From NCBI RefSeq assembly GCF_003144245.1, contig NW_020289975.1, positions 496,001 through 560,000 on the forward strand: a DNA stretch of 64,000 bases. The letters are read 5' to 3'. The notes beneath the pieces were generated by a model that saw nothing but the letters and a program-made list of their open reading frames with translations, did not search any database and was not told the DNA's origin. Source of the stretch: Jaminaea rosea. Lineage: Eukaryota > Basidiomycota > Exobasidiomycetes > Microstromatales. Made by a program: the position numbers and the translations under genes. Numbering within the stretch: position 1 is the stretch's first letter; each line of letters begins with the position of its first letter. Below, one piece after another: positions 19,789 to 30,527 of the stretch.

Positions 19789-22035
19789 CTAGTCAATGCT
19801 CTCCATGGCGCTCTCGCCCGTGACCTCCTCGGCAGCTCCCTTCGACGAGTCCTCAGCAGCGTCGAGGTCTCCGGCGTCATCGATTGACAGACCGAGGGAG
19901 ATGAGCTTGTGAAGACGGTTGGCAAAGGTGCTGGGGTCCTCCAGCGAGAAGCCGCTGGTAAGCAGCGCCGTGTCATAGAGAAGCTTGACCAAGTCAGCAA
20001 TTGTCGGGTCCGAAGCGTCGCTAGCGACCTTAGAGCTCAACTCTTTGATGATAGAGTTCGACCCGTTGATCTCTAGGGTCTTCTTGCTCGCCATGTACTG
20101 AGACATGGACGAATCTCGAAGAGCTTGCGCCTTCATGATGCTTTCCATGCGAGCAGACCAGCCGAATTGGCCGGTGACGAGGACGCAAGGCGAGCCGACG
20201 ATACGCTTCGAGACGACGACCTTCTCGACCTTGTCGCCGAGGATCTCCTTGATGTTGGAGCACAGGCCCTCGAGGGACTTTGCCTGCTCCTCGGAGGCCT
20301 TCTTCTCCTCCTCGGTCTCCTCGAGCTCGAGGCCGTCCTTGCTGACGGAGACGAGCTTCTTGCCCTCGAACTCCTTGAGGTTGGTGACGCAGTACTCGTC
20401 GATGGGGTCGACCATGAGGAGAACCTCGAAGCCCTTGGCCTTGAGACGCTCGATGAAGGGCGACGTCTTGGCTGCGGTGAGGGACTCGGCGGTGAGGTAG
20501 TAGATGTTCTTCTGGACCTCGGGCATGCGGGTGATGTAGTCCTTGAGCGAGGTCATCTCGTCGCCAGACTTGGTCGAGGGGTAACGAAGGAACTCGGCGA
20601 GCTTGTTGCGGTTCGTCGAGTCCTCGTGGATGCCCAGCTTGATGTTCTTGCCGAATGCCTCCCAGAACTTGGCGTACTGGTCCTTGTCCTCGGCGACCTC
20701 GCTGATCATCTCGAGCGTACGCTTGACGACGTTCTTGCGGATGACCTTGAGAATCTTGTTCTGCTGGAGCGTCTCACGCGAGATGTTGAGGGGCAGGTCC
20801 TCGGAGTCGACGATACCCTTGACGAAGTTGAGGTACTCGGGGATGAGGTCCTCGCAGTCGTCCATGATGAAGACGCGGCGGACGTAGAGCTTGATGTTGT
20901 TACGCTTCTTCTTGGTCTCGAAGAGGTCAAAGGGAGCGCGCTTGGGCACAAAGAGGAGAGCCTTGAACTCGAGCTGGCCCTCGACGGAGAAGTGCTTGAC
21001 GGCGAGGTGGTCCTCCCAGTCGTTGGTGAGTGACTTGTAGAAGGTTCCGTACTCGTCGTTGGTAATCTCCTGCGGGTTGCGAGTCCAGATGGGTTTCGTC
21101 TTGTTGAGCTCCTCGTTGGTCGTCTGCATCTCCTTGACCTTCTTCTTCTCCTTCTTCTTGGAGGCGTCCTCGTCCTCGACCTCCTCGATCTTGTCGTCCT
21201 TCTTCTCCTCTTCCTCCTCCTCGACTTCCTTCTCTACCTCCTTGGTGACAGCGAGCTGGATGGGGTATGAGATGAACTCGCTGTGCTTCTTGACAATGTC
21301 CTTGATGCGCTTCTCCTCGAGGTACTCGAGCTGGTCCTCCTTGAGGTGGAGGCGGAGCTCAGTACCGCGGCCGAGGGAAGGGTTGGTCGTGTCCTGGGTG
21401 ATGGTAAAGGTGCCACCGGCAGCTGACTCCCAGATGTACTGCTCGTCGTCGTTGTGCTTGGTGATGACCTCGACCTTGTCAGCGACGAGGTAAGCCGAGT
21501 AGAAACCGACACCGAACTGTCCGATCATCGAGATGTCGGCGCCGGATGAGAGGGCCTCCATGAAGCCCTTGGTTCCGGACTTGGCAATGGTACCGAGGTT
21601 GTTGACGAGGTCAGCCTTCGTCATGCCGATACCAGTGTCGCGGATCGAGAGAATACCTGCAGCGATGTAAGGTGGAGTTGTGTCAGTGGACGAGTCCCAG
21701 TTTCGCTCTCCCTCACTCCTCGCACTCACCATTCTCCTTGTCCGGGGTGAGGCGGATGTAGAGGTCCTTGCCGGTCTCGAGCATCGAGGGGTCGGTGAGG
21801 GCGGCATAGCGGATCTTGTCAAGGGCGTCTGATGCGTTGGAGACGAGCTCACGCAGGAAGACTTCCTTGTTCGAGTAGAAGGTGTTGACGATGAGGTCAA
21901 GCAGCTGGCCTGGAGAGTGCGAAGAGTGGCGACAGGTGAAAGTGGTCAGCGGCTGCGCTAATCGTTCTCGCAAAACTCGGAAATGAACCCACTGATATCA
22001 GCATTAAAGCCGAATGTCTCCTGATTGTCTGCCAT
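19789..22035 (-). CDS. HSP90: Cytosolic HSP90 molecular chaperone
   Basis: Three exons on the minus strand, 21993-22035, 21730-21909 and 19789-21656, encode 696 aa (yeast Hsp82 is 709). The first exon carries only 14 codons plus one base. The N-terminal ATPase domain begins [16 protein letters not shown], with the catalytic Glu in [24 protein letters not shown] and [14 protein letters not shown] charged linker ([14 protein letters not shown]...[10 protein letters not shown]) precedes the middle domain with the catalytic-loop Arg in [13 protein letters not shown], then the dimerisation domain. No ER signal or retention signal, so it is the cytosolic form that matures kinases and receptors. The last residues are MESID rather than the MEEVD used to dock TPR co-chaperones; no downstream exon with MEEVD is visible. 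Introns are 21910-21992 and 21657-21729. Confidence 0.97.
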
Positions 22036-22144
22036 GATCGCGATGCTTGGTAGGGGTGAAAAGCTTCAGCGAGTGAGAAGTTGATGGAGAGAAGGCAAGA
22101 AGGAGCGCTCGCAGCATGGACGGACCAAGGCAACTTCTTCAACG

Positions 22145-22157
22145 GAAGTCTCGAGAA
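22145..22157. promoter_or_regulatory. Heat-shock-element-like site upstream of HSP90
   Basis: The sequence GAAgtCTCgaGAA has three units in the GAAnnTTCnnGAA spacing bound by heat-shock factor, with one mismatch (CTC for TTC in the centre). It lies about 110 bp upstream of the HSP90 ATG. Hsf1 control of HSP90 is general in fungi; binding here is inference from spacing. Confidence 0.45.
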
Positions 22158-22536
22158 CAACGAGAGGCGAGTCGCCATCGGAACGGAGGGCGGCAAGGGG
22201 CGGCTTCTCCACTCGAGGCAATCACAACGAGAAGTTGAGGTCGAGACAATGGCATGGGAGAAAGCTGGTCGACGCAAGCAGGTGCCAGACCCTTCGACGT
22301 GAGCAGTGACACGCCTTTTGCTCGACATCAGTGAGCGGACGGACGTACGTACGAGCGTGTCATGGTGAGAGGTAGGCGACGCTGCGAAGGCCGTGTGGCA
22401 GGCGATGGCTTCGAGACGGACCCGGGCCCGGGCTCGCCAATTCTGCTTGATCTCTCAGTGGCCTTCGAAATTGTAATGTTGCGCCGTCTCACATCGTGTG
22501 TCGCTCAGAGTAATTGAGATGCGACCACCAATAGAC

Positions 22537-22563
22537 GGCGACGACGATGACGACGACGTCGAC
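22537..22563. repeat. GAC-rich trinucleotide repeat
   Basis: A short run of GAC/GAT units in the non-coding region between HSP90 and the next gene. Confidence 0.7.
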
Positions 22564-23527
22564 AAAATGAAATATTTTTCGCACTTCTTCCATCCTCTTG
22601 CCGCCCAGCTCACGAGGAGCTAGCCCGCACTCCGCCCTGCCCAGCAAGCAGCCTCACCCTGGTGTCAACTTTTCGATGAGCAACGAGAGCGCAGGGCAGC
22701 GCCGGTAACAAATGACTAGCTTGGCTAGCTCTACTAGTCCGCATTGGCTTCTCGTCCGCTCTCTCCTCTCTCTCGTCCGCGGAGGCTGGTGTCGTGGGCG
22801 AATCTTGCGGGGTGTCTTGGTTGAGTGCCGCGGGCGGGTCTGGCTGCCTGCAGGCGGGCCAGCCAGCCAGTCCAAGATTGGCTCCAAAGCGAGGGGAAGA
22901 GCGAGGAGAGGCAAAAAGGCTAGACCGCCACTTACAGCGGGGGCGGGAGCGGCCAAGCAAGCCCAAAAGGAGTCGAGCAAACGAGCTTCAGCAGCGCCCC
23001 CGCCTTTTCCCCGCACATCCAGGCTTCAGGAACGATGCGAAGGTCAAGCGAGCGGTCAAGTGAGCAATGCATGCCTGCTCGCCTGCCGCAAGAGGGCCAG
23101 AAAAGAAAGGGGGGCTCGAGCTCGAGTTTGGCGGCGAGACGGGCGACGACTATGAGTTGCGGTCGTCGGTCGTCGTCGCTCCCGCGGAGGATGAACACAA
23201 TTGACGGCGAGACGAGACCTTCAGCTAGCCAATCCCAGGAGGCCTCCCCCACCGTTTGCACTTTTGCACCCGCTCTCTCTCTTTCTTTTCCTCCCTTCCT
23301 AACCATTCCCATCCTACAACCTCCTCTTCGTCATCCTCATCTCCACCCCCTTCCTTCATCGCGGCTCAAGCCCCTATCTGCCGCTGACCGCCAACCGCCA
23401 ACCGCCACCCTCGCACTCGGTCTCGGCGTAGTCGCCGCCGCTCTTGACCGCTGCCTCCTTTACTCCTAACAGGCACAGTCCAATCAGTCCTTGTCATCGC
23501 CGTATCCGCCTGCTTTCCTCGCCCAAG

Positions 23528-24715
23528 ATGGCGGTCGCAGCCATCATGAGCGCTTTCCACCCCAACCACGACACGGCATCCACCATGAGCAAGCCAGCAA
23601 AGAGCCGCAAGCGCTTCTCGCTCATGGCGCTGCTGCCCTCGCGCAAGCTCAACAGCAGGCGTGCCACTGCCTTGCCCACCGTCAACGTGGATTCTCAGCA
23701 GTCTAAGCAGCAGCAAGCCTCGTCATCATCATCACCACCGCGAGCTCACCGCAAGCAGTCATCGCTTGACCGCCACGACATGTGCCGCGAGGCTAGGTCC
23801 ATCATCGATGACGGTGACGTCGACCATCCGGCCAATACCACTGCTCCTGTAGCAGCAAAGACCACGCAGGAAGTCTGTCCGATTGCTCGAGCCATCCTCA
23901 GCGATGCGGCCTATAAACAGCGCCTGGCTGTCATGGCGCTCCAAGACAGCGCACAGCCTCAACCACTTAGCAAGCACGGCGTCCCTCGCCTTCCTCGCGG
24001 CTCCCTCACTTCGGAGAAGCTGCCACTTCTCGACCACGCCTTGGCTCGTGTCGCCCTCAAGAGAAGCACGTCCGATGTAGAGGATAATGGCGATGAGGAC
24101 GAGCAGCACAAGCGCCATCTCATCGTCAACGGTCGCATCGCTGCCGTGCCCATCCTACCTAAGGACAGCGCAAAGTCTCCTTTCGAGGACGACGACGATG
24201 ACGCTTCCTCCAACCACTCTAGCTCTGACGGCGGTGCTGGGACGGGTTCAACGCGCGCCACTAGCCATGGAGCACAGCACGGCTTCCGGGTAGGCAAGGT
24301 CTCCCTCGCCCTTCCTCGCCGCACTTTCGATGGGGACGCTCGATCCCTGCTTCCTCGCCCTTCTACGGAGCCTACTGCAGACGCTGCCCCTCGTCGCTCC
24401 TTTGGACGCCCGTCTTACTCGCACGCCCCTCCTGCCTCGAACCGTTGGGCTAAGCAGCACAGCCAACAACAGCCACAACGCCCACGCAACGAGCGAGCAC
24501 GAACGACTTCGCCGCCTCTGTCGCGTAGCTTCAGCCAGAGAAAGCAGCAGGAGGCCAGCGCTGCAGGCCGTCAAACCTCACTACCTACCAGCCCGTCCCC
24601 TCCGACATCGTACCGTCGTGCGTCCATGGAGGCCAAGCGACTTAGCTTGCTCGCCCTCAACTCGCTCGGCGGTCACGCACCGCAGAGGGACTACTTTTCG
24701 GAGGTCGCGCAGTAG
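23528..24715 (+). CDS. Disordered Ser/Arg-rich hypothetical protein
   Basis: One exon of 395 codons from the ATG at 23528. No known domain is recognised. The protein is Ser/Pro/Arg-rich with poly-Ser, poly-Gln and an acidic DDDDD stretch, and carries many basophilic kinase-type sites (RKxS, RRxS). One peptide, KRFSLMALLP, near residue 28 is echoed as KRLSLLALNS near the C-terminus (about residue 373), suggesting a duplicated short binding motif at both ends. A central segment, CPIARAILSDAAYKQRLAVMALQDS, is the most helix-like part. There is no signal peptide or membrane segment. The frame is open upstream, but no earlier ATG fits. High GC3 and length support that it is coding; function is unknown, plausibly a phosphoregulated adaptor. 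Confidence 0.75.
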   Translation: MAVAAIMSAFHPNHDTASTMSKPAKSRKRFSLMALLPSRKLNSRRATALPTVNVDSQQSKQQQASSSSSPPRAHRKQSSLDRHDMCREARSIIDDGDVDHPANTTAPVAAKTTQEVCPIARAILSDAAYKQRLAVMALQDSAQPQPLSKHGVPRLPRGSLTSEKLPLLDHALARVALKRSTSDVEDNGDEDEQHKRHLIVNGRIAAVPILPKDSAKSPFEDDDDDASSNHSSSDGGAGTGSTRATSHGAQHGFRVGKVSLALPRRTFDGDARSLLPRPSTEPTADAAPRRSFGRPSYSHAPPASNRWAKQHSQQQPQRPRNERARTTSPPLSRSFSQRKQQEASAAGRQTSLPTSPSPPTSYRRASMEAKRLSLLALNSLGGHAPQRDYFSEVAQ

Positions 24716-25473
24716 GTGCGATGCTTTCTCGCAACCACGTCACTCGCTACGTGCCCGCTACAACGTCATCCTCAGTCTCAAGCTTCAACTTTCCTCCAAC
24801 ACGATACCAATGGGTCGATACCCTACAGGATGCGCCACGATTCCTCACGACCAGATCCCATACACGCTCGCCGCTTGTCACTCATCACCGCTCGCCTTCA
24901 ACGGCTGCGTCGGCCCCTTACCCGAATCGTAAGGATTCTCACAGCTCTTCGATGAGCTAGCGCCGGCTGCCCTTAGGCCGCATGCGCTAGATCTCAGCCA
25001 TTTCTACCCCTCGTCATCTTCTCTCTCTTTCTCTTTCTCTCCTGCGCCCAGGCTTTCTCAAAGCGCCCTACGCACCGCTCGCGATGTATCTTCCCCAGAA
25101 TCTCTCTTCATCTTTCACCGTCCCTGTCCAGCCACTACAACAATAGTCACGTAACCACCTCATGATATGCACGACGCTCGTTTGACGCTCGCTCGCTCGA
25201 TCTTCCCTGCCAACAGTCTTTACTCGCTCTCTCTTCTATGTCCTCGCTCCCGTATCAGATTGCTCCACGCTTCCCACTGTCTCCTCTGAACGACTCAGAG
25301 AGGATCTCGCGATCAGTGTGGCCATGCGGCCCTCGTCGGTGCAATTGCGGGACGTCTGACTTCTCAATCATCAAACCTCGACCACAAATACAATTCAATC
25401 TCAATCTAGAGTAGTCTATTCCAGAGCAGTAGCAAAGATTCGATCATGTACGCTCCTCGTAAGGCGTACCACC
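24716..25473. other. Convergent intergenic region with pyrimidine tract
   Basis: 758 bp between the 3' ends of the disordered-protein gene and PEX5. A CT-repeat tract lies at about 25012-25052. Short frames are present but show no protein-like pattern; this is probably 3' untranslated sequence of both genes. Confidence 0.5.
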
Positions 25474-28078
25474 TTAGTAGCCCACATACCCACCATCATC
25501 GCCACCATCTACTCCGCTCCCTCCACGCCTGAAGAAGTCAACCAGATCCGCATCCTCCAGATCCTTCCTCAACGTCGTGTTCGCCAGATCAGGGCGATCC
25601 ATCAACTCGAGCGAAACACGCAATGTCTCCCAGAGCGAGCCATTGTTCCCAGCATCGTCCTTCTCCTTGCCCATCTGATGCTGCTGCTGGCGCTGCTCCC
25701 CTGCCTCCTGCAGGCTCAACGCAGTATACGTGTGCCTCGCGGCCTCCTCGAACATCTTGAGGTTGAGACAGCTGATCGCCAGATTAAAGTGGCAACGCGC
25801 AAAGTCTGGCTTGAGCTCCAGTGCGTAGCGGTAGTACCCTAGAGCTTCCTCTGATCGGCCCGAGTTGGAGAGTACAGCACCCAAGCGATTGTATAGGAGC
25901 CAGTCGTCTGGCCTCACGGAGATGGCTGCGGAGAAGCAGTCGACAGCTTTGGCGAAATCATCGGAAAGGTTGAAAAGGACGCCCAAGGCTACTTGCACGT
26001 CCGCGTCTACTTCGCCGATGTGTGCGCCGGGGCCTTGACGTGCCATGCTGAGGAGAGATGAAACGATCTGCGCTTGACGCTCTGCGGGTGCAGAGGACGT
26101 CGTGCGAGGGTGTGCGGCTGCCACGTCTGGGTATCGGTCATTGGCGCCGATCCAGCGCTCGAGAGCCTCGTACGTTGCCAGGCGATCTGACTCGTTGGTG
26201 TAGCTGACCGCAAGAGCGAGCCAGGCATCCTTCATGAACGGGTCGATCTGCACGGCGCGATGCAGTGCTGCGATGGCGGACCGCTCACGCTCGTTCTCCT
26301 GCTGCTTGACGCCCAAGCTGTACCACGCGCCGCTGTCCGTTGGGTCTGCCTGAACAGCTGCCTCGCTCTCGAGGATGGAGCGCACCTCCTCGGGCATGGA
26401 GCTTGCGGTGGTGTGAAGCAAGTGCTGACGCGTTGTAGCAAGGTACGGGTTGTCCTGCTGGAAAGCGTACGAGGGGATCCTGGAAGCAGTAAAGGGCTGC
26501 TGACGGGCATTCATGCGCAGCCCCTCAGGTCCAGCCTCAAAGGCATCCCAGTCGCTCTGCAACTTATCCCACTCTGCCGCTTGACCGACATGTGAGCGAC
26601 CACGCCCCTCGGCGCCTCGCCAGCTTCGGCCCACGAAATCCTCTTGACTGAAGAGATCGTCATCATCCATCTTCTCCTCCCAGCCTGTGCGCATTCCGGC
26701 CCCAGCCACGTTGGCTCCAAGGTCACGGTGCTGCCTAAAGAGCTTGGCCTCAGCATCATCCTCCGCCATGCGGGCAGCCATGTCACCGCCGTCACCGATG
26801 AAGGCGCGATTGGCTGCGGTGTTTTGACGAGCACGCTCCTCGATGGCTTCACTGCGTCGGTCCTCCTCGGCCCACATCTCGTTGAGCCAATCTCGATCTT
26901 GTCCTTGCCCTTGCGCGCTCATGGGGGCTTGCAGATTGCCATCGGCGCCGACGCCGCGGAGCATGGCTTGCCGGCGCGCAATCTCCTCTCTCTCGCTCTG
27001 CGGTGCGTGCATGGAGCTGTCGAAAGCTCGACCCTTGCCTTTGTCAAGGCGTGCGGTCCCTTCCACTTCCTTCTCGAGGCCGCTCGCCACCGCAGCGCCC
27101 TGCTGCCCCTCGATAGGCACGATATCATCACCTTGAATCCCCGCCTCACGGTCGCGCAGCTTGCGCATCAAGTTGAGGAAGTTGCTCTGCTTGAACTTGT
27201 CGTTCTGGTCGTGCTCAACTGTGGAGACCAGGCGCCCGGCTGTGCGAGCGAGCTCGTCTGCCTCGCCTGCAGTCATCTCTGGGTGGACATGCTTCTCCTC
27301 GATGATCTGCTGAGGTGGCGCATCAGTGACTGGAGCTTGCGCAGAGTCATAGGCAGTGTAGGCCTCGCTCCAGTTCTTGTCATCTTGAGGCTGTACGGTA
27401 GCAAGAGGAGAGGCCTGACGCTGTTGATACATGGTGGGCTGATACATTTGCGGGCCATGCGAGGCAAAGCCGCCCATAGGACTGCCGTATCGCTGAGGCA
27501 TGCCGCCTTGGCGGGCATAGGTGGCAGGGCCGGTTTTCGCAGATAGACCTGGAGCCTGTCGAGAAGCAGAAGCTTGCGATGGACCACCTGCGAGGAAGTC
27601 TGATGACCAGGCATGCGATTGCGGTCCTGGCTGATGCTGCTGCTGAGCAGGTGGCGGAGCACGAAAGCTCGCCTCGAAGTTGGCCTGATTCGAGACGCCC
27701 GGCGCAAATTGATGAGCTGCTTGTGGCGCATGATGATGAGGCAGCGCATGCTGCAGAGGGGTCAAATCAAGGGGTCCCACGGGATTGAGCTGAAAGCCAT
27801 CCTGCTGCGGCTGTTGATGCTGTCCAGAAGCTGGAGATGAGCGAAAGCCCTGCGTGGTGGCCAGGAGCGGTGGCAAGAGAAGAGAAGAGGATCAGCAGAC
27901 TGGTAGAGGCTCAGCGGATGCTGCCGCGCCTGCTCACCGAAGACCTCGAAGACCCAGCCTGATTGAAGCGGTCAAGCTGGCCACTTCGATCTTGACCGAA
28001 TCTCTTTCCCAGCGTCTGCAGAGGATTCGAGGGACCACATGCGGCGGCGCCACCGCCGACGAGATCTGACATTGGCAT
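25474..28078 (-). CDS. PEX5: PEX5, peroxisomal PTS1 import receptor
   Basis: Two exons on the minus strand, 27938-28078 and 25474-27849, encode about 838 aa; the 88-bp intron is 27850-27937. Exon 1 supplies the diagnostic N-terminus MSDLVGGGAAACGPSNPLQ with the conserved cysteine that is mono-ubiquitinated for receptor recycling; the start may be 28078 (MPMSDL) or 28072 (MSDL). The central disordered region holds Trp-aromatic pentapeptide-like motifs (WSSDF near residue 129, WSEAY near 207, WLNEMW near 365) that bind Pex13/Pex14. From about residue 550 come the TPRs: SGAWYSLGVKQQENE, KDAWLALAVSY, VQVALGVLFNLSDDFAKAV, WLLYNRLGAVLSNSGR and ARCHFNLAISCLNLKMFEEA, which bind the C-terminal SKL signal. 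The protein is longer than the yeast orthologue (612 aa) mainly through the disordered part. Cytosol-peroxisome shuttling receptor. Confidence 0.95.
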
Positions 28079-29141
28079 CGGAGCGAGGCACGGGCGCTTG
28101 TGTAGAGCTAGACCAGCTAGATGCTTAGCCTCGAGGGGGGATGGATGAGCTAGGTAAGACGTAAGATGCGAATCGCAGCCAGTCCGAGTCTTGATCTTTA
28201 GCCCTGACTTGGGTCGGCCTCCGGCTCTGTCGCTCACCCACCGGCAAGTTGAAAGTCGGCTCAGCCCACGCCCGCTCCACGTGGCGTGAACGCCGAGCGA
28301 GCCCACTTTTGAGCTGGCCGGCCAGGCCGCAGAGAGACGAGCAAGGCTTTCGAGTTAGGATTGCCGGTACGAACGAAGCCAGAATCGCTTCTTCGCAGGG
28401 GTACACAACGTCTGGTAGGGTTCGATGCAGGTGATCGTCTTTCCTCGACTTCCGGTTCACGATGGAGTATCCTAGCTCGCGAGATGGTCCAGGATCTCTT
28501 ACCATCGTCGTCTATCCTGCGCACACCTCTCGGCGGAGCGAGCTGATGAAGCGCTATCAACAATATCCAGAGGGCGTGACCAGACGCCGCAATCTGGCGA
28601 TGGTGACCTCGTGACAAGAGTCGTTCACCGTCCTCCTTACGCTCGAGCCATCTTCTCATGCCATGAAGCCAGGCTCTATTTGCGTGGTCACAGGCAAGCT
28701 GCCATTTCGCATCTGACTTTCAAAGGTGGGGAAACAAGGTAGCGCCAACGATGAGGGACCATGTAGCTCATGCAAGTGCCGGTAGTAGCCAAGCTTCAAT
28801 CTATCGTTGCCCGTCTTTCCCACCTCCCAGTGGGCCACATGACTTCCTCTTTGCTCTGCCCCGCCCACCTGACAAGCTTTCCCTCTGCGTCTATCGCCTC
28901 ACGCCGATCAAAGGGCCCCGGCGTTTGGTCCTCTTCCGCTGCACCCTGCGTCGCGGTGGGCCATTCGCCGCCCTGAGGCTCCACAACCGTGTGGGGAAGG
29001 AGCTGTCCCACTGTCCCATTGCTAATCGATGGGCGTCCAGTAGAGCCAAAGTGTATATCTATGTGGGAGTCTGTCATCCGGGCCGTCTCAGAACAACCAC
29101 ATCACCGCTCTCAATCTCCATTGCCACCTGTTGCGACCACA
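28079..29141. promoter_or_regulatory. Divergent region between PEX5 and the catalase-fold gene
   Basis: 1,063 bp between divergent starts. I see no further gene. A TATA-like TATAT at 29054 precedes the catalase-fold ATG by 88 bp. Confidence 0.5.
29054..29059 (+). promoter_or_regulatory. TATA-like element of the catalase-fold gene
   Basis: GTGTATATCTATG contains TATATC, starting 88 bp before the ATG at 29142. The same 88-bp spacing recurs at two other genes in the window, which raises its credibility. Confidence 0.5.
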
Positions 29142-30410
29142 ATGTCTTCTGGAAAGTATGTCAAGTGGGACGAGCCCAAGGTCGAGCACGGCGCTGGACC
29201 TGAAGAGGATGCCCTGATCCACGAGATCGAGCAGCAAATGTGAGCAGCGCAGCCGCCCGTCTTCAATCTGGTCCATTTCGGATCGTGCTGAGCATCTTTC
29301 CGTCTCACAGTAATACCTGCCAGAATGCAGTCTGGGCCGAGTCCCGCCACGCTTACAGCGGCACTCACGTCAAGTCGCACGCCTTCCTCAAGGGCGAATT
29401 CGAGATCCTGTCCGGCCTCCCCACCGAGCTGGCACAGGGCATGTTCGCCAAGCCGGGCAAGCACAACGCAGCCATGCGCTTCTCCACCGAAACGACGGCA
29501 ATGATCGACGACCGTGTTCGCCAGCCTCGCGGTATCGGACTCAAGGTCTTCGAAGTCGAGGGCGAAAAGTTGCGCAACGATGGCGTCGATCCAAAGACGC
29601 AAGACTTCGAGTTCAACTCGTGTCCCGTCCTTGAGCTGGCCAACGCAAGGACCTGCCGCGATATCATTGCGCTCAGGCTGAAGCATGGGGGCTGCCCTGC
29701 TGACCTGGATGGGGCACTCAAGAAGCGCGACGACTATGAGGTCCAGGACGGGCGTAACCATATCCCCGCCGTGAACCTGCTGGGCCAGCGCCAGTACGGC
29801 CAGGCGGCTTTCAGGTGGGGAGACTACGTGGCCAAGTACGCCTTGATTCCTTCGCCGAGCCAGGTGAGCGACAAGGAGCTCTCGGACAAGGACAGTGGGC
29901 ACGCATTCAGCGAGCAGTTGCGCAATCACTTTGCCAAGAATGGCGCCGAGTGGTAAGCACCGAAACGCCCGCGTTGATCAGAATCACTGGCACTGACCAC
30001 CTCTCTCGCACTACCTGCTGCGCAGGGACTTCCAAGTCCAGCTCTTGGAACGCTCCTTCTTCGAGAAAGAGCCCGAGTGCGTTGAAGACGCCCGCATCAA
30101 CTGGCCGCAAAAGGAGTACCCCTTCGTCACCGTAGCCAAGCTTCGCATCCCCGCGCAAGAGAGCATGATGCCCGCTCGCCGCGTCTTCTGGGAGGATCGT
30201 CTGCGTCTCAATCCTTGGGATGGCCTCAAGGTCCACTTGCCCCTTGGTAGCATCAATCGAGTCAGGAAGGGAGTCTACAGAGCCTCAGCTGTTCACCGTA
30301 GGAAGTTGAACGCGACTTTCGCGGTGGACTGCACGAGTATTGACGACATCCCTGATGAGAAGCCGATTGATGAGGAACTCAAGAAGGCGGGCGTGCCTAT
30401 TATGGCTTGA
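29142..30410 (+). CDS. Catalase-superfamily haem protein, divergent type
   Basis: Three exons, 29142-29239, 29311-29952 and 30026-30410, encode 374 aa. The catalase fold is indicated by GTHVKSHAFLKGEFEI (with the distal-side His), AMRFSTE, QPRGIGLKVFEVEG, DFEFNSCPVL and the C-terminal FWEDRLRLNPWDGLKVHLPLGSINRVRKGVY. The last block matches the NPW...H-PLG-xNR-R-xVY signature I recall from catalase-like proteins of the y4iL/SrpA-related group rather than from classical catalases. The classical proximal ligand motif R-x-F-x-Y is not evident, so hydrogen peroxide dismutation cannot be assumed; peroxidase or fatty-acid hydroperoxide chemistry is possible. No signal peptide and no clear C-terminal PTS1. 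Introns are 29240-29310 and 29953-30025, each in phase with the family sequence. Confidence 0.88.
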
Positions 30411-30527
30411 GCTTGGCGGCGAGGGGCCAATGATTATCATCTTCTCTTTTGCGCTTCGTGACGACCTGAAATGTATCATCATGCGTGTCTGTCATTAGTG
30501 ATCTGCTTGCAGTGTTTCTATGAGGAT

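Larger units (their letters stand above)
22036..23527. promoter_or_regulatory. Long divergent region between HSP90 and the disordered-protein gene
   Basis: 1,492 bp between divergent starts. Several frames exist but none shows domain-like or consistent coding character. It contains a heat-shock-element-like site near 22145, a GAC-rich repeat near 22537-22563 and a long pyrimidine-rich tract about 23262-23365 that could be leader or core promoter for the downstream gene. Confidence 0.45.

Noticed and set aside
20125-21033. Long plus-strand frame of about 300 codons inside HSP90
   Set aside because: Leu/Val/Glu/Asp-rich mirror of the HSP90 coding strand caused by strong codon bias; no domain.
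22654-23155. Overlapping frames on both strands between HSP90 and the disordered-protein gene
   Set aside because: Arg/Ala/Pro-rich random-like translations with no agreement of frame over distance.
26644-27546. Plus-strand frame of about 300 codons antisense to PEX5
   Set aside because: Low-complexity reflection of the Gln/Ala-rich PEX5 sequence with no domain or splice context.
28381-28470. Possible tRNA-like GGTTCGA sequence
   Set aside because: No matching acceptor or anticodon stem could be drawn around it.
28261-28659. Minus-strand 132-codon frame between PEX5 and the catalase-fold gene
   Set aside because: Arg-rich, no domain or plausible splice structure.
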